This document shows positions 36,510 through 42,891 of a stretch of DNA of 61,835 nt, piece after piece. The DNA comes from a virus. The notes beneath the pieces were generated by a model. It was not told the DNA's origin and did not search any database. It was given only the letters and a program-made list of their open reading frames with translations. Positions within the stretch are counted from its first letter, which is position 1; each line of letters starts with the position of its first letter. The translations under genes were made by a program, and so were the position numbers. The stretch spans positions 1 to 61,835 of the IMG/VR virus record IMGVR_UViG_3300032291_002198; one strand, 5' to 3'.

Positions 36510-36801
36510 TCTTTTGATGTTCTTCAAATTCTAAGCATTCATAACATACGCTTTCAAACTTCCACGTGTCACCATCCTGTTTGACGTTTGAGTATACACG
36601 ATTGGATGAGCCGCATCTGTCGCACTTGACCACGTTTGGGAATACTCTTGACAAGTCTGGCTCGTAGTTCATGTCTTCATTAGACACCTCAACGTACCAT
36701 AGGCCCAAGTCAAATATGACTGACCACGTTACGTTCGGGTAGCGCAACCACGTTACGCCAATGGCGAACTGGTCAACGTATTTTCCTGATGTGATTTTCA
36801 T
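36496..36801 (-). CDS. Small zinc-ribbon-like protein
   Basis: The 101-aa product has a C-terminal half with C-D-R-C-G and, 20-odd residues later, C-Y-E-C, a four-cysteine zinc ribbon. The N-terminal half is beta/aromatic-rich (VTWLRYPNVTWSVIFDLGLWY). Zinc ribbons in phage early genes often bind nucleic acid or RNA polymerase. No closer identification is possible. Confidence 0.62.
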   Translation of the reverse strand: MKITSGKYVDQFAIGVTWLRYPNVTWSVIFDLGLWYVEVSNEDMNYEPDLSRVFPNVVKCDRCGSSNRVYSNVKQDGDTWKFESVCYECLEFEEHQKNGKD

Positions 36802-36813
36802 TTCTCTTTTGTA

Positions 36814-37419
36814 TTAAAGGTTTCCCCATTGGTTAGCCATAGCCTCAGCCACTCCCTCAAAGGTCTTTGCGCTTTGTTTCCAATTTTTGCTAATTCCAAT
36901 AGAGTAAGACTGCCCTCGTTTTTTGCCTCCCGTATTAGACGGTAGGTATGGCTTGTAATTGTCAATAATGTTTGTTGGTTTAAGCATTGGTAGATTCTTT
37001 AGCCACAACAAGGTACGCTTAGAGTAAGGGTGTCCAAACTCATAAGGCTGTATGGCTTGGGTATGGCAAGGCAAATTATACACCTTCAGAGGTGTTGGAT
37101 TTTCAACTGCAATTCTTTCGCACTTTGCATTCATCATTGCATAAAAAAATTCTCTTGCGGCTTTGCCTTTTTCAAGACGTTCCTCATCAATTTTTCCACC
37201 TGCATAGAGCCACCTTGCCCCTGCCTTACTAAGGTAAGTACACGGTGGGTGCGCTATGATTAAGTCCCATCCATCATTTAGAATATCTAAAACATCGCCT
37301 TGGTAGTGAGGCCCTTCGGTTTCTGTTGGTAATATGTCGCAACTCATCGCATAATGGCCTTGCTTTGCAAAGGCATCACGAACTGTACCACTATATTCGC
37401 AGGCTACTAAAACTCTCAT
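36814..37419 (-). CDS. DNA (cytosine-5)-methyltransferase-like protein, phage type
   Basis: The 201-aa product starts MRVLVACEYSGTVRDAF (SAM-binding motif I), continues MSCDILPTE and DLIIAHPPCTYLS with the PPC catalytic-cysteine motif at 58-60, and has AVENP at 104-108 (motif VI). It is shorter than a standard C5 MTase because the target-recognition region is minimal, a form common in phages. It would methylate phage DNA against host restriction, or act on host DNA. It overlaps the small membrane protein upstream (ATGA). Confidence 0.78.
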   Translation of the reverse strand: MRVLVACEYSGTVRDAFAKQGHYAMSCDILPTETEGPHYQGDVLDILNDGWDLIIAHPPCTYLSKAGARWLYAGGKIDEERLEKGKAAREFFYAMMNAKCERIAVENPTPLKVYNLPCHTQAIQPYEFGHPYSKRTLLWLKNLPMLKPTNIIDNYKPYLPSNTGGKKRGQSYSIGISKNWKQSAKTFEGVAEAMANQWGNL

Positions 37420-37589
37420 TTCTCGTTGGTGCGCTTTACTATAGCCTTTACAAATCCACGAACGAATCCAATACCAAAACTAATTGGCGCAGGAGAGAGT
37501 ACCCAAAGCCAAGACCAACCAATAACGGAGGTCAGTTTGAGCGTGACAAACAGTGCTGTCAATAGGATTACAAATAAGTTGTTTTTCAT
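37416..37589 (-). CDS. Small two-TM membrane protein (57 aa)
   Basis: ATG 37589 to TGA 37416 encodes 57 aa with hydrophobic segments NLFVILLTALFVTLKLT and WLWVLSPAPISFGIGFV and a basic tail. TALFVTLKLTxVIxWSW is a pattern I recall from tiny phage membrane proteins annotated as transmembrane Fragile-X-F. The function is unknown. The stop overlaps the methyltransferase start. Confidence 0.68.
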   Translation of the reverse strand: MKNNLFVILLTALFVTLKLTSVIGWSWLWVLSPAPISFGIGFVRGFVKAIVKRTNEK

Positions 37590-37626
37590 TTCTAATTGTT
37601 GTTAAATATTTCGTTTAATAGTTCTA

Positions 37627-37878
37627 CTAACTCTTAAGCACTATCTCCCAATAGTCTCCGTGGTCAACGAATCCTGACGCGACTCCTTTAAGTCCATATA
37701 GAGACATATCCTCTCCTATGCCTATGAATGGGCCTCCGCTCGGGTCTACGAATATCTTCTTACCAGAGTCATCCCATCCGTAGCGTGTGTACTTGAAGTT
37801 TCCCTTCCAGTCAATGTTTCCGTTCTCGTTCTTCTCAAACGTGAACTCGTCTCCGTATCGGTTGGTGTACTTACTCAT
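37627..37878 (-). CDS. Hypothetical protein, Gly/Tyr-rich
   Basis: The 83-aa product begins MSKYTNRYGDEFTFEKNEN and is Gly-, Asp- and Tyr-rich with likely beta structure (YTRYGWDDSGKKIFVDP; DHGDYWEIVLK). It overlaps the upstream membrane-protein gene by 8 nt. No family is recognised. Confidence 0.6.
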   Translation of the reverse strand: MSKYTNRYGDEFTFEKNENGNIDWKGNFKYTRYGWDDSGKKIFVDPSGGPFIGIGEDMSLYGLKGVASGFVDHGDYWEIVLKS

Positions 37879-38017
37879 CGTCCTTGTTGAAGGTATAGGC
37901 GACAGCTAAGAATCCTCCAAGCGCTACGAACGCCAGCTTTGTTGTTGCCTCATCGGCCACCAATAGGCCGATGATGGATAGTATCGTACCGAAAAGGTAT
38001 GTTCTCTTGTTGACCAT
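37871..38017 (-). CDS. Small two-TM membrane protein (48 aa)
   Basis: ATG 38017 to TAA 37871 gives 48 aa: MVNKRTYLFG, a hydrophobic stretch TILSIIGLLVA, polar ADEATTK, then LAFVALGGFLAVAY and an acidic tail. It overlaps both neighbours (TAATG upstream). An 8-bp inverted repeat CATCGGCC/GGCCGATG lies inside it at about 37955-37977. Confidence 0.6.
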   Translation of the reverse strand: MVNKRTYLFGTILSIIGLLVADEATTKLAFVALGGFLAVAYTFNKDDE

Positions 38018-38130
38018 TACTCGTCGCTTCTGTCTGATGGTTCATCGGAGAAGAGGAGCCACGCCAAGATGGCGGTGGCCCCAATCATCCCGATTGCAAA
38101 CGCTAACAATACCAACGCTTGCACTAACAT
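38017..38130 (-). CDS. Single-TM micropeptide (37 aa)
   Basis: ATG 38130 to TAA 38017 gives 37 aa: a single hydrophobic helix LVLLAFAIGMIGATAILAWLLF and an acidic tail SDEPSDRSDE. It is linked to both neighbours by TAATG overlaps, as expected for a translationally coupled small gene. Confidence 0.6.
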   Translation of the reverse strand: MLVQALVLLAFAIGMIGATAILAWLLFSDEPSDRSDE

Positions 38131-38675
38131 TAGGCCGTTACGTGTAAGCGCAGAGAATGTGCCTGCTCCTCAGTGATGACATCACCATACTTAGACATCA
38201 CTGCGTCAAAGCGCTTCTTGCGCTCTGGTGCATTAGTTCCTGCCTTGATATGCTCAGCGGCTTTCTCAAGGTCAAGGCTTGCAGCAGGCGCAGCTTTAGC
38301 CTTGGGCTTCTCGGGTATATCCTGCTTGGCGATAGCAAGCGATACCTCCTCGGCTGTTGCAATAGATGATTCAACACCGATACCAAGGAAGCCAAGCGCG
38401 CGACCTACGGCTGAGGTCTCGCAGTTCTCCACGTACGATGTCTTGTTAATCATAGATGATGAGCGGTCTTCCTGGGCAAAGCCAGTAGCAGCGATGGCTC
38501 CCTTGCCGTCGCGGATGGTCGCCTTCATGACGCACATATCTGAGTCAATCGCTACCATCTCGGTCTCAATAGAATAGCCCTTGTACTCGGGCAGTTTGCG
38601 TAGGGCAATGATGCGTTCGTTCACCTGAACGTATTCCTTACCCTTGATGTTTGTTGTCTTAAGCTGATAAGCCAT
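38130..38675 (-). CDS. Single-strand annealing/recombination mediator-like protein (Rad52/Erf-superfamily type)
   Basis: The 181-aa product contains SSMINKTSYVENCETSAVGRALGFLGIG, written here in parts: SSMINKTSYVENCE and TSAVGRALGFLGIG. I associate this stretch with phage annealing proteins of the Erf/Sak group, where the block ahead of it (MKATIRDGKGAIAATGFAQED) forms the core. A Lys/Pro/Ala linker and a helical C-terminal domain follow. It would anneal ssDNA made by the exonuclease at 35325. The leader carries AATTCAAACAAATG. Confidence 0.72.
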   Translation of the reverse strand: MAYQLKTTNIKGKEYVQVNERIIALRKLPEYKGYSIETEMVAIDSDMCVMKATIRDGKGAIAATGFAQEDRSSSMINKTSYVENCETSAVGRALGFLGIGVESSIATAEEVSLAIAKQDIPEKPKAKAAPAASLDLEKAAEHIKAGTNAPERKKRFDAVMSKYGDVITEEQAHSLRLHVTA

Positions 38676-38708
38676 TTGTTTGAATTTGAATTGATTAAAG
38701 TTACGAAA

Positions 38709-38861
38709 TCATTTTGACTTGGCCAAAGAATGCTGCATATCTCGTGCAATTCCTTTGTCAAGTTCCACATCGCATCCGTAGTAAACCGACTGAATCTTCA
38801 TCATCCATTCGGTGTACGACAGCTTACGTTCGTCTGCATTAGAGCCAGCCTTCTTCAACAT
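38709..38861 (-). CDS. Short ORF of 50 aa, unknown
   Basis: ATG 38861 to TGA 38709 encodes 50 aa starting MLKKAGSNADERKLSYTEW and ending MQHSLAKSK. It overlaps the end of the upstream gene by 23 nt and fills an otherwise empty interval. Polar and helical; no family is recognised. Confidence 0.55.
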   Translation of the reverse strand: MLKKAGSNADERKLSYTEWMMKIQSVYYGCDVELDKGIARDMQHSLAKSK

Positions 38862-39117
38862 ATACGTTGCGAATTACTTTGAGTGTTCTAAGAAACGAAG
38901 ATATAGTTTCAAGTTCCTGGTACTTGACAGCAAGCGGTGTGTCGTCAGAAAATTTGTCTATCCACATGACCTGCGACGCTGGCTCACTCATGAGTAAGTC
39001 CATGAAGTTTGACTCCTTGCGCGCTTGAAGCACCATCGTCTTTGCGATGATGCTGTTGGTATCGTCGTCTGGTGTAACATTCAGTATGTCCAGAATCTTT
39101 TCGCCTACGCTGCTCAT
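38839..39117 (-). CDS. Hypothetical helical protein
   Basis: From ATG 39117 the 92-aa product starts MSSVGEKILDILNVTPDDD. The open frame extends to 39204, but that part overlaps the upstream membrane-protein gene. Mainly helical and acidic (KTMVLQARKESNFMDLLM). It overlaps the upstream stop by four bases. No domain is recognised. Confidence 0.58.
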   Translation of the reverse strand: MSSVGEKILDILNVTPDDDTNSIIAKTMVLQARKESNFMDLLMSEPASQVMWIDKFSDDTPLAVKYQELETISSFLRTLKVIRNVYVEEGWL

Positions 39118-39269
39118 TGCATGAAGTTTTTTTTGATTAGGTCTCCAAGTATGCGCACGCTGAAGTAGAACACTGCGTAGTAGGGGATGTGGATGAATAG
39201 CCACGCAAGTGCCTCAATGATGAATGGCGGCTTGCGTCGGGGGTTGAAGTTCGGTTCTTGATTGCTCAT
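39114..39269 (-). CDS. Small membrane protein (51 aa)
   Basis: From ATG 39269 the 51-aa product has a polar basic N-terminus (SNQEPNFNPRRKPP) and one long aromatic hydrophobic stretch (EALAWLFIHIPYYAVFYFSV) ending in basic residues. It is a likely inner-membrane protein. It overlaps the upstream gene by about 56 nt and the downstream gene by four. Confidence 0.55.
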   Translation of the reverse strand: MSNQEPNFNPRRKPPFIIEALAWLFIHIPYYAVFYFSVRILGDLIKKNFMQ

Positions 39270-39411
39270 GTAGTTGTATGTATTTCTTGATTTCTTGTAT
39301 GTCTGATAGGCACTCCTCTGCCTTAACGCCAACAAGCGTTAAGTGCATAAGCCTGCTGTAATTAGCGATGAAGCGGACGTTGGCCTCTAACTTGGCCAAC
39401 TCCGCCCCCAT
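39214..39411 (-). CDS. Small helical protein, unknown
   Basis: The product is 65 aa from ATG 39411 (MGAELAKLEANVRFIANY start) or 82 aa from ATG 39462. The shorter form leaves a 13-nt gap to the upstream stop and is preferred. Helical with KAEECLSDIQEIKKYIQL. No family is recognised. Confidence 0.5.
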   Translation of the reverse strand: MGAELAKLEANVRFIANYSRLMHLTLVGVKAEECLSDIQEIKKYIQLHEQSRTELQPPTQAAIHH

Positions 39412-39424
39412 CGCATCTTCTACG

Positions 39425-39928
39425 TTAAGCGATTTCAAGGATTGATATTTCTTCGTTATCAATGTCTACGTCGCTGCGGCTTACGTCGCTTATGCTAACA
39501 GCATTGGCAGGTATCTCGCCCGCTTGATAGCTGCGCAATGTTTTGGCCGCCTCCTCCTCACTTGTAGCCTCAACCACCATAGTGAGGGATTCAACAAAGC
39601 TGATGCGCTGCTTCGCCACAACCTCGTACGTATGGATAAGCGGAAGCACCTCTTGTGTCGCTATGCTTTCTATTGGTGTGGCGGCATACATATCAATGAA
39701 CAGCTCCCTCTTCATGCGTGGGTCTGATGCTACCTGGGTCAGCGTTGTTCCGTCTGGAACCTTACGCATTCCGAAATGACCTGCGGTAAGCTCACGCGCT
39801 CGCTTGTCGTTCTCGGCGTAGCAGATGAACGTAGAGAACGTAGGCTCTCCACGCTTGGGCTTGCGGTTGAAACCCCGGGCTCCCTTCCCCTGAATCGGGT
39901 TTGGGATGTTAATTACATATTGTTTCAT
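39425..39928 (-). CDS. Hypothetical protein, 167 aa
   Basis: The product begins MKQYVINIPNPIQGKGARGF and has two similar-looking alpha/beta segments: one around YAENDKRARELTAGHF and one around VEATSEEEAAKTLRSY. These might be a duplicated ferredoxin-like element. The acidic C-terminus is DVDIDNEEISILEIA. A Bacteroidota-like leader (AAATTCAAAACAATTTT) precedes the ATG, and the gene probably heads a transcription unit, since 110 nt upstream are non-coding. Confidence 0.6.
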   Translation of the reverse strand: MKQYVINIPNPIQGKGARGFNRKPKRGEPTFSTFICYAENDKRARELTAGHFGMRKVPDGTTLTQVASDPRMKRELFIDMYAATPIESIATQEVLPLIHTYEVVAKQRISFVESLTMVVEATSEEEAAKTLRSYQAGEIPANAVSISDVSRSDVDIDNEEISILEIA

Positions 39929-40037
39929 AAAATTGTTTTGAATTTGTTAATACAAAGGTTGAGTTAAAAAAGTGAATTGCGCAAGTTTTGTTTCAGCAAA
40001 AATTGCAAGTTGATTGTATCTCCCTGATTGTCAGCTG

Positions 40038-40403
40038 CTATTGTGTTCCATAAAGTATTTCTTTCATGTGTTTAATCCTGTACTTTTTGCGCAATTCAAG
40101 GATGTCAAGTCGCAATGCGAACCTTGAGTTGTACTTGAATGCGAAGTACTCCGATGCTATCTCTTGGTCAGTCGTCGGAAAATACGGCAGCTCTCCCGCT
40201 GGTATCTTGCCCATATATCGCTGGCCGTTAAGTTCTTGCGCTCGTCGCCGCGCTTCGCCAGGTGTGATTGACTCGCCTCGGTTGAACAATGCGGTAGCGT
40301 GTATCCCGATACGTGTTGCGCCATCCGTGGCCAATGGTAACGAGATGAACGAAAAGGTGCGCTTGAATGCGTCAAGCGGAACGATTGACATTTCTTCTTT
40401 CAT
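40038..40403 (-). CDS. Hypothetical protein, 121 aa
   Basis: The product begins MKEEMSIVPLDAFKRTFSF and is mixed alpha/beta, with EARRRAQELNGQRYMGKIP and a basic C-terminus (ELRKKYRIKHMKEIL). It overlaps the upstream small membrane-protein gene (ATGA). No family is recognised. Confidence 0.58.
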   Translation of the reverse strand: MKEEMSIVPLDAFKRTFSFISLPLATDGATRIGIHATALFNRGESITPGEARRRAQELNGQRYMGKIPAGELPYFPTTDQEIASEYFAFKYNSRFALRLDILELRKKYRIKHMKEILYGTQ

Positions 40404-40597
40404 GATTTCTTATTGTTGTTATGTTCTCTCCACTCCAGGTAGAATCCAATGGCTACGACGATGTTCATGCCCATAGACGCTACGATTTCGTGGATGTCTT
40501 GATATACATTGGTTGATAGGTGAACGTGTCCCACCATCCAAAAAGGAATGGACAAGTTCCCTGCTATCCATCGCACTGCAAAGTCCACGAACCTCAT
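40400..40597 (-). CDS. Small membrane-associated protein (65 aa)
   Basis: The product begins MRFVDFAVRWIAGNLSIPFW and has a second hydrophobic stretch SMGMNIVVAIGFYLEW before a polar Asn/Lys tail. It overlaps the glucosaminidase gene by one base and may assist its membrane placement, which is inference from position. Confidence 0.55.
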   Translation of the reverse strand: MRFVDFAVRWIAGNLSIPFWMVGHVHLSTNVYQDIHEIVASMGMNIVVAIGFYLEWREHNNNKKS

Positions 40598-41127
40598 TAG
40601 CCTCGGCTCATGATTGTACGCAGCTTGGCTACGTAGTTCGGGTCTTCTGCATAGTATCCGTTGAGCAGCGATAAGAACTGCTCATCGGTTCTGCAATGCT
40701 TGGCGTATGATGCGCACCACATCGCATAGTCAAGCACGCTATCCTCCCACGTATCGTAGTAGGCATGGCCGTGTTGGCTGCCCTTCGCCAGGTTGATACG
40801 CATGGTAGCCTCCTTCATGCCGAACAGGTTGTTGTTCTCCACGAAGATGTTTGACCTAAACGTATTTGTTTCCAGCTTGGCTTGGGCAACAGCTACGTCA
40901 ACGAACCGCACGTTCAGCTCGCTGAGCTTGGAACGTAGGCGTTCCTCGCTGAACTGATTGCCCATCCCTCGCACCTGAAGGATGCGCTCATACTCGGTAG
41001 CATCCACAACATTGATTGATAGTAAGACAAAGAGGGCGGCTACAAAGGCCGCCCCTTTGGCTATGGTTTTAGACAAGGGAAGCCTACGATACGTAAGTGT
41101 TTCCCTATTGAATACGTAGAAGCTCAT
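40597..41127 (-). CDS. Membrane-anchored glucosaminidase-like peptidoglycan hydrolase
   Basis: The 176-aa product has a basic N-terminus and a hydrophobic anchor or signal (GAAFVAALFVLLSINVVDA, residues about 25-43). A glucosaminidase-family core follows: FVDVAVAQAKLETNTF with the catalytic Glu, IFVENNNLFGMKEA, and YDTWEDSVLDYAMWC. This is the FlgJ/LytD-type N-acetylglucosaminidase pattern. It would cut cell-wall glycan from the periplasmic side. It is in the early/middle minus-strand operon and not in the lysis block, so it may serve wall remodelling or superinfection control as well as lysis. Confidence 0.78.
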   Translation of the reverse strand: MSFYVFNRETLTYRRLPLSKTIAKGAAFVAALFVLLSINVVDATEYERILQVRGMGNQFSEERLRSKLSELNVRFVDVAVAQAKLETNTFRSNIFVENNNLFGMKEATMRINLAKGSQHGHAYYDTWEDSVLDYAMWCASYAKHCRTDEQFLSLLNGYYAEDPNYVAKLRTIMSRG

Positions 41128-41129
41128 GG

Positions 41130-41900
41130 CTATTGGTTTTCAAATACAATTCCGTTGCGCTTGGACACTCGGCAAGCCATCGGGTAGTGTGTCTTGCTTG
41201 CCTTGTCAAGGAAAACTACGTGTGTGTTGTATCCTCCCCACGTGCGCTCAACTTTCTTCACGAAGGCCTTGACTCCTGTTCTGTCCCCTGTTGTGATGAT
41301 GATTGTGTCACCTGCACGAGGAATTGGGTCGGTGTCACTCGCGGACTCACGTGGCGGAATGCTGGTTATGTACATCCAATCGCGATGCCATGTGTATGAG
41401 CTCCTTTCTCCGTCTTGATAAACAAAGAAGTACCTGCTTGACCACGCCGTACTGGCGTCTCTCTCAATGATAATTGGTTGCCGCCATTGGTTTGCAACAA
41501 CATCAACCATGTCGTCATTGATATTGTTTCGGTCGCGATACATACCCCCCATTGTCCGCAAGTCGTGGAAAAGAACTCGCGTACCTGGTTCTATGTTCAT
41601 CGGCGCAGGTTCCAGCCACTCTGCGTTGATAGCAAAAGACGTAATGCCCGAATCAAATGGTGAGCGAATAACGACAGATTGGTCAGACACAATGGAAACA
41701 ATCTCGTACTCGTTTCCAAACTTATTTTCAGACCATAGTTCGCGTGGACAATCGGTAGGCGACAGCATAACGCGGTCGCCCAGTTGCGGGTTGCTTGGGT
41801 CGTAGTCATACGAGAAGCGCATCAATGAGTTTCCATCAATCGGTATCGTTAACTCTTGTATAGGTTCTTGTGTTGTGCGTTGAAGATGCGGTAGTGGCAT
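41130..41900 (-). CDS. Multi-SH3-like (KOW-type) barrel protein
   Basis: The 256-aa product appears to contain three small beta-barrels. These begin near GDRVMLSPTD (residues 41-95), GTRVLFHDLRT (103-180) and AGDTIIITTGDRTGVKAFV (195-250), each opening with a G-D/T-x-V/I turn as in KOW/SH3-like domains. No catalytic residues are seen. It is placed beside the GATase and amidoligase genes, and the amidoligase itself has a similar N-terminal barrel, so it may be a partner or substrate carrier. Confidence 0.6.
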   Translation of the reverse strand: MPLPHLQRTTQEPIQELTIPIDGNSLMRFSYDYDPSNPQLGDRVMLSPTDCPRELWSENKFGNEYEIVSIVSDQSVVIRSPFDSGITSFAINAEWLEPAPMNIEPGTRVLFHDLRTMGGMYRDRNNINDDMVDVVANQWRQPIIIERDASTAWSSRYFFVYQDGERSSYTWHRDWMYITSIPPRESASDTDPIPRAGDTIIITTGDRTGVKAFVKKVERTWGGYNTHVVFLDKASKTHYPMACRVSKRNGIVFENQ

Positions 41901-41923
41901 ATCTGGTTATTTTTAGATGTTAA

Positions 41924-42838
41924 TTAGTGAGTAGTCCCGCTCTGCTTGAAGCTGTTGTTCCACTCAATCTCCTCAAGTTTCTCGTACACGTCGTTGACTG
42001 CGGCCGGGATGTACTCGTAGCAATCAACGCACTCGCTGTTGAAGTTGACCTTTGCTTGGTCATGCTTGCACGTTGAACATTTGAAGGTCTTGTCAATGAA
42101 TGGCGCATCGTAGTCAAAGTCATCGGAGGAGTAGGACTCGTATGGGTACATGATGCGCTTGTCCTCAAGGTCATCAAAGTATCCATCGTCGTACTTGGTA
42201 GCGTAGGCTCCCGTAGTAACGCCGCCCTTGTAGTAGCTGCCGTATGCTCCGTAGCCCCGGTCAAAGTCAAGTGAGTCGTAGGTGTGTGATTTGTTGGAGT
42301 ACCAATTGCCGTCAACCCACTCACCGACACCCTCGTTGAAGATGCGGTAGTCGCCCGTTTCGTCAAGGAAGATGAGCTTGTTGTCCGTTTCAATGAAGCG
42401 GTAGATGCTCTCCTCAATGAAGGGGTTGTCAAGCGTGGCTACGTTGTCAATGCTGATGCACGATAGTAGGTCTGCGAAATCTGCGGTATCTGACCGCTCC
42501 TTGGTGCCGAGGCCGAAGATGATGCCGTTGTGGATGAAGCCCACGGAATCGGACACGAAGAATGGGTGCAGGTACTCTGGCGTTAGGCCATGGGTCGCGA
42601 TGCGGAAGTGTATGAGCATGGGTAGGTCGCCGTACTGCGAGTACACCTCTACATATCGTGCGTAGAATTTCTCAAAGTTCTGCGCGCTCTCTGATAGTAG
42701 TTGGTTGGGGAACTTTTCTGCGATGAGCTTGCCGTCGGCTACGTATAGGATGCCGGCGCCATCATCGTTGTTGTTCCACGAATTAGATAGTTTTTTCTTG
42801 CTGATTTGCTTGCCTGAATTAAGAATTGCGATGCACAT
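41924..42838 (-). CDS. Class II glutamine amidotransferase (Ntn) with C-terminal zinc ribbon
   Basis: The 304-aa product starts M-C-I-A-I, exposing the nucleophile Cys2 after Met removal. It has MLIHFRIATHG (glutamine-site arginine and RxATxG) and GFIHNGIIFG (HNG), all GATase II signatures. A Gly/Tyr/Asp-rich middle follows, then a four-Cys ribbon (KCSTCKHD...ECVDCYEY) near residues 255-275. The enzyme would release ammonia from glutamine or transfer glutamine. Its upstream neighbour is the amidoligase, its likely partner. Confidence 0.85.
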   Translation of the reverse strand: MCIAILNSGKQISKKKLSNSWNNNDDGAGILYVADGKLIAEKFPNQLLSESAQNFEKFYARYVEVYSQYGDLPMLIHFRIATHGLTPEYLHPFFVSDSVGFIHNGIIFGLGTKERSDTADFADLLSCISIDNVATLDNPFIEESIYRFIETDNKLIFLDETGDYRIFNEGVGEWVDGNWYSNKSHTYDSLDFDRGYGAYGSYYKGGVTTGAYATKYDDGYFDDLEDKRIMYPYESYSSDDFDYDAPFIDKTFKCSTCKHDQAKVNFNSECVDCYEYIPAAVNDVYEKLEEIEWNNSFKQSGTTH

Positions 42839-42873
42839 ATAGATATAGTATTAGGGTTAGTAAAGGGAAGGAA

Positions 42874-42891
42874 GGGGTAGTCGCCTACCCC
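42874..42891 (+). other. 7-bp hairpin at the amidoligase 3' end
   Basis: GGGGTAG, a TCGC loop and CTACCCC overlap the amidoligase stop codon. On the plus strand it is followed by TTTTTGTTTT, so it would terminate antisense transcription. On the minus strand the following sequence is T-poor, so there it may only attenuate or protect mRNA. Confidence 0.6.
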
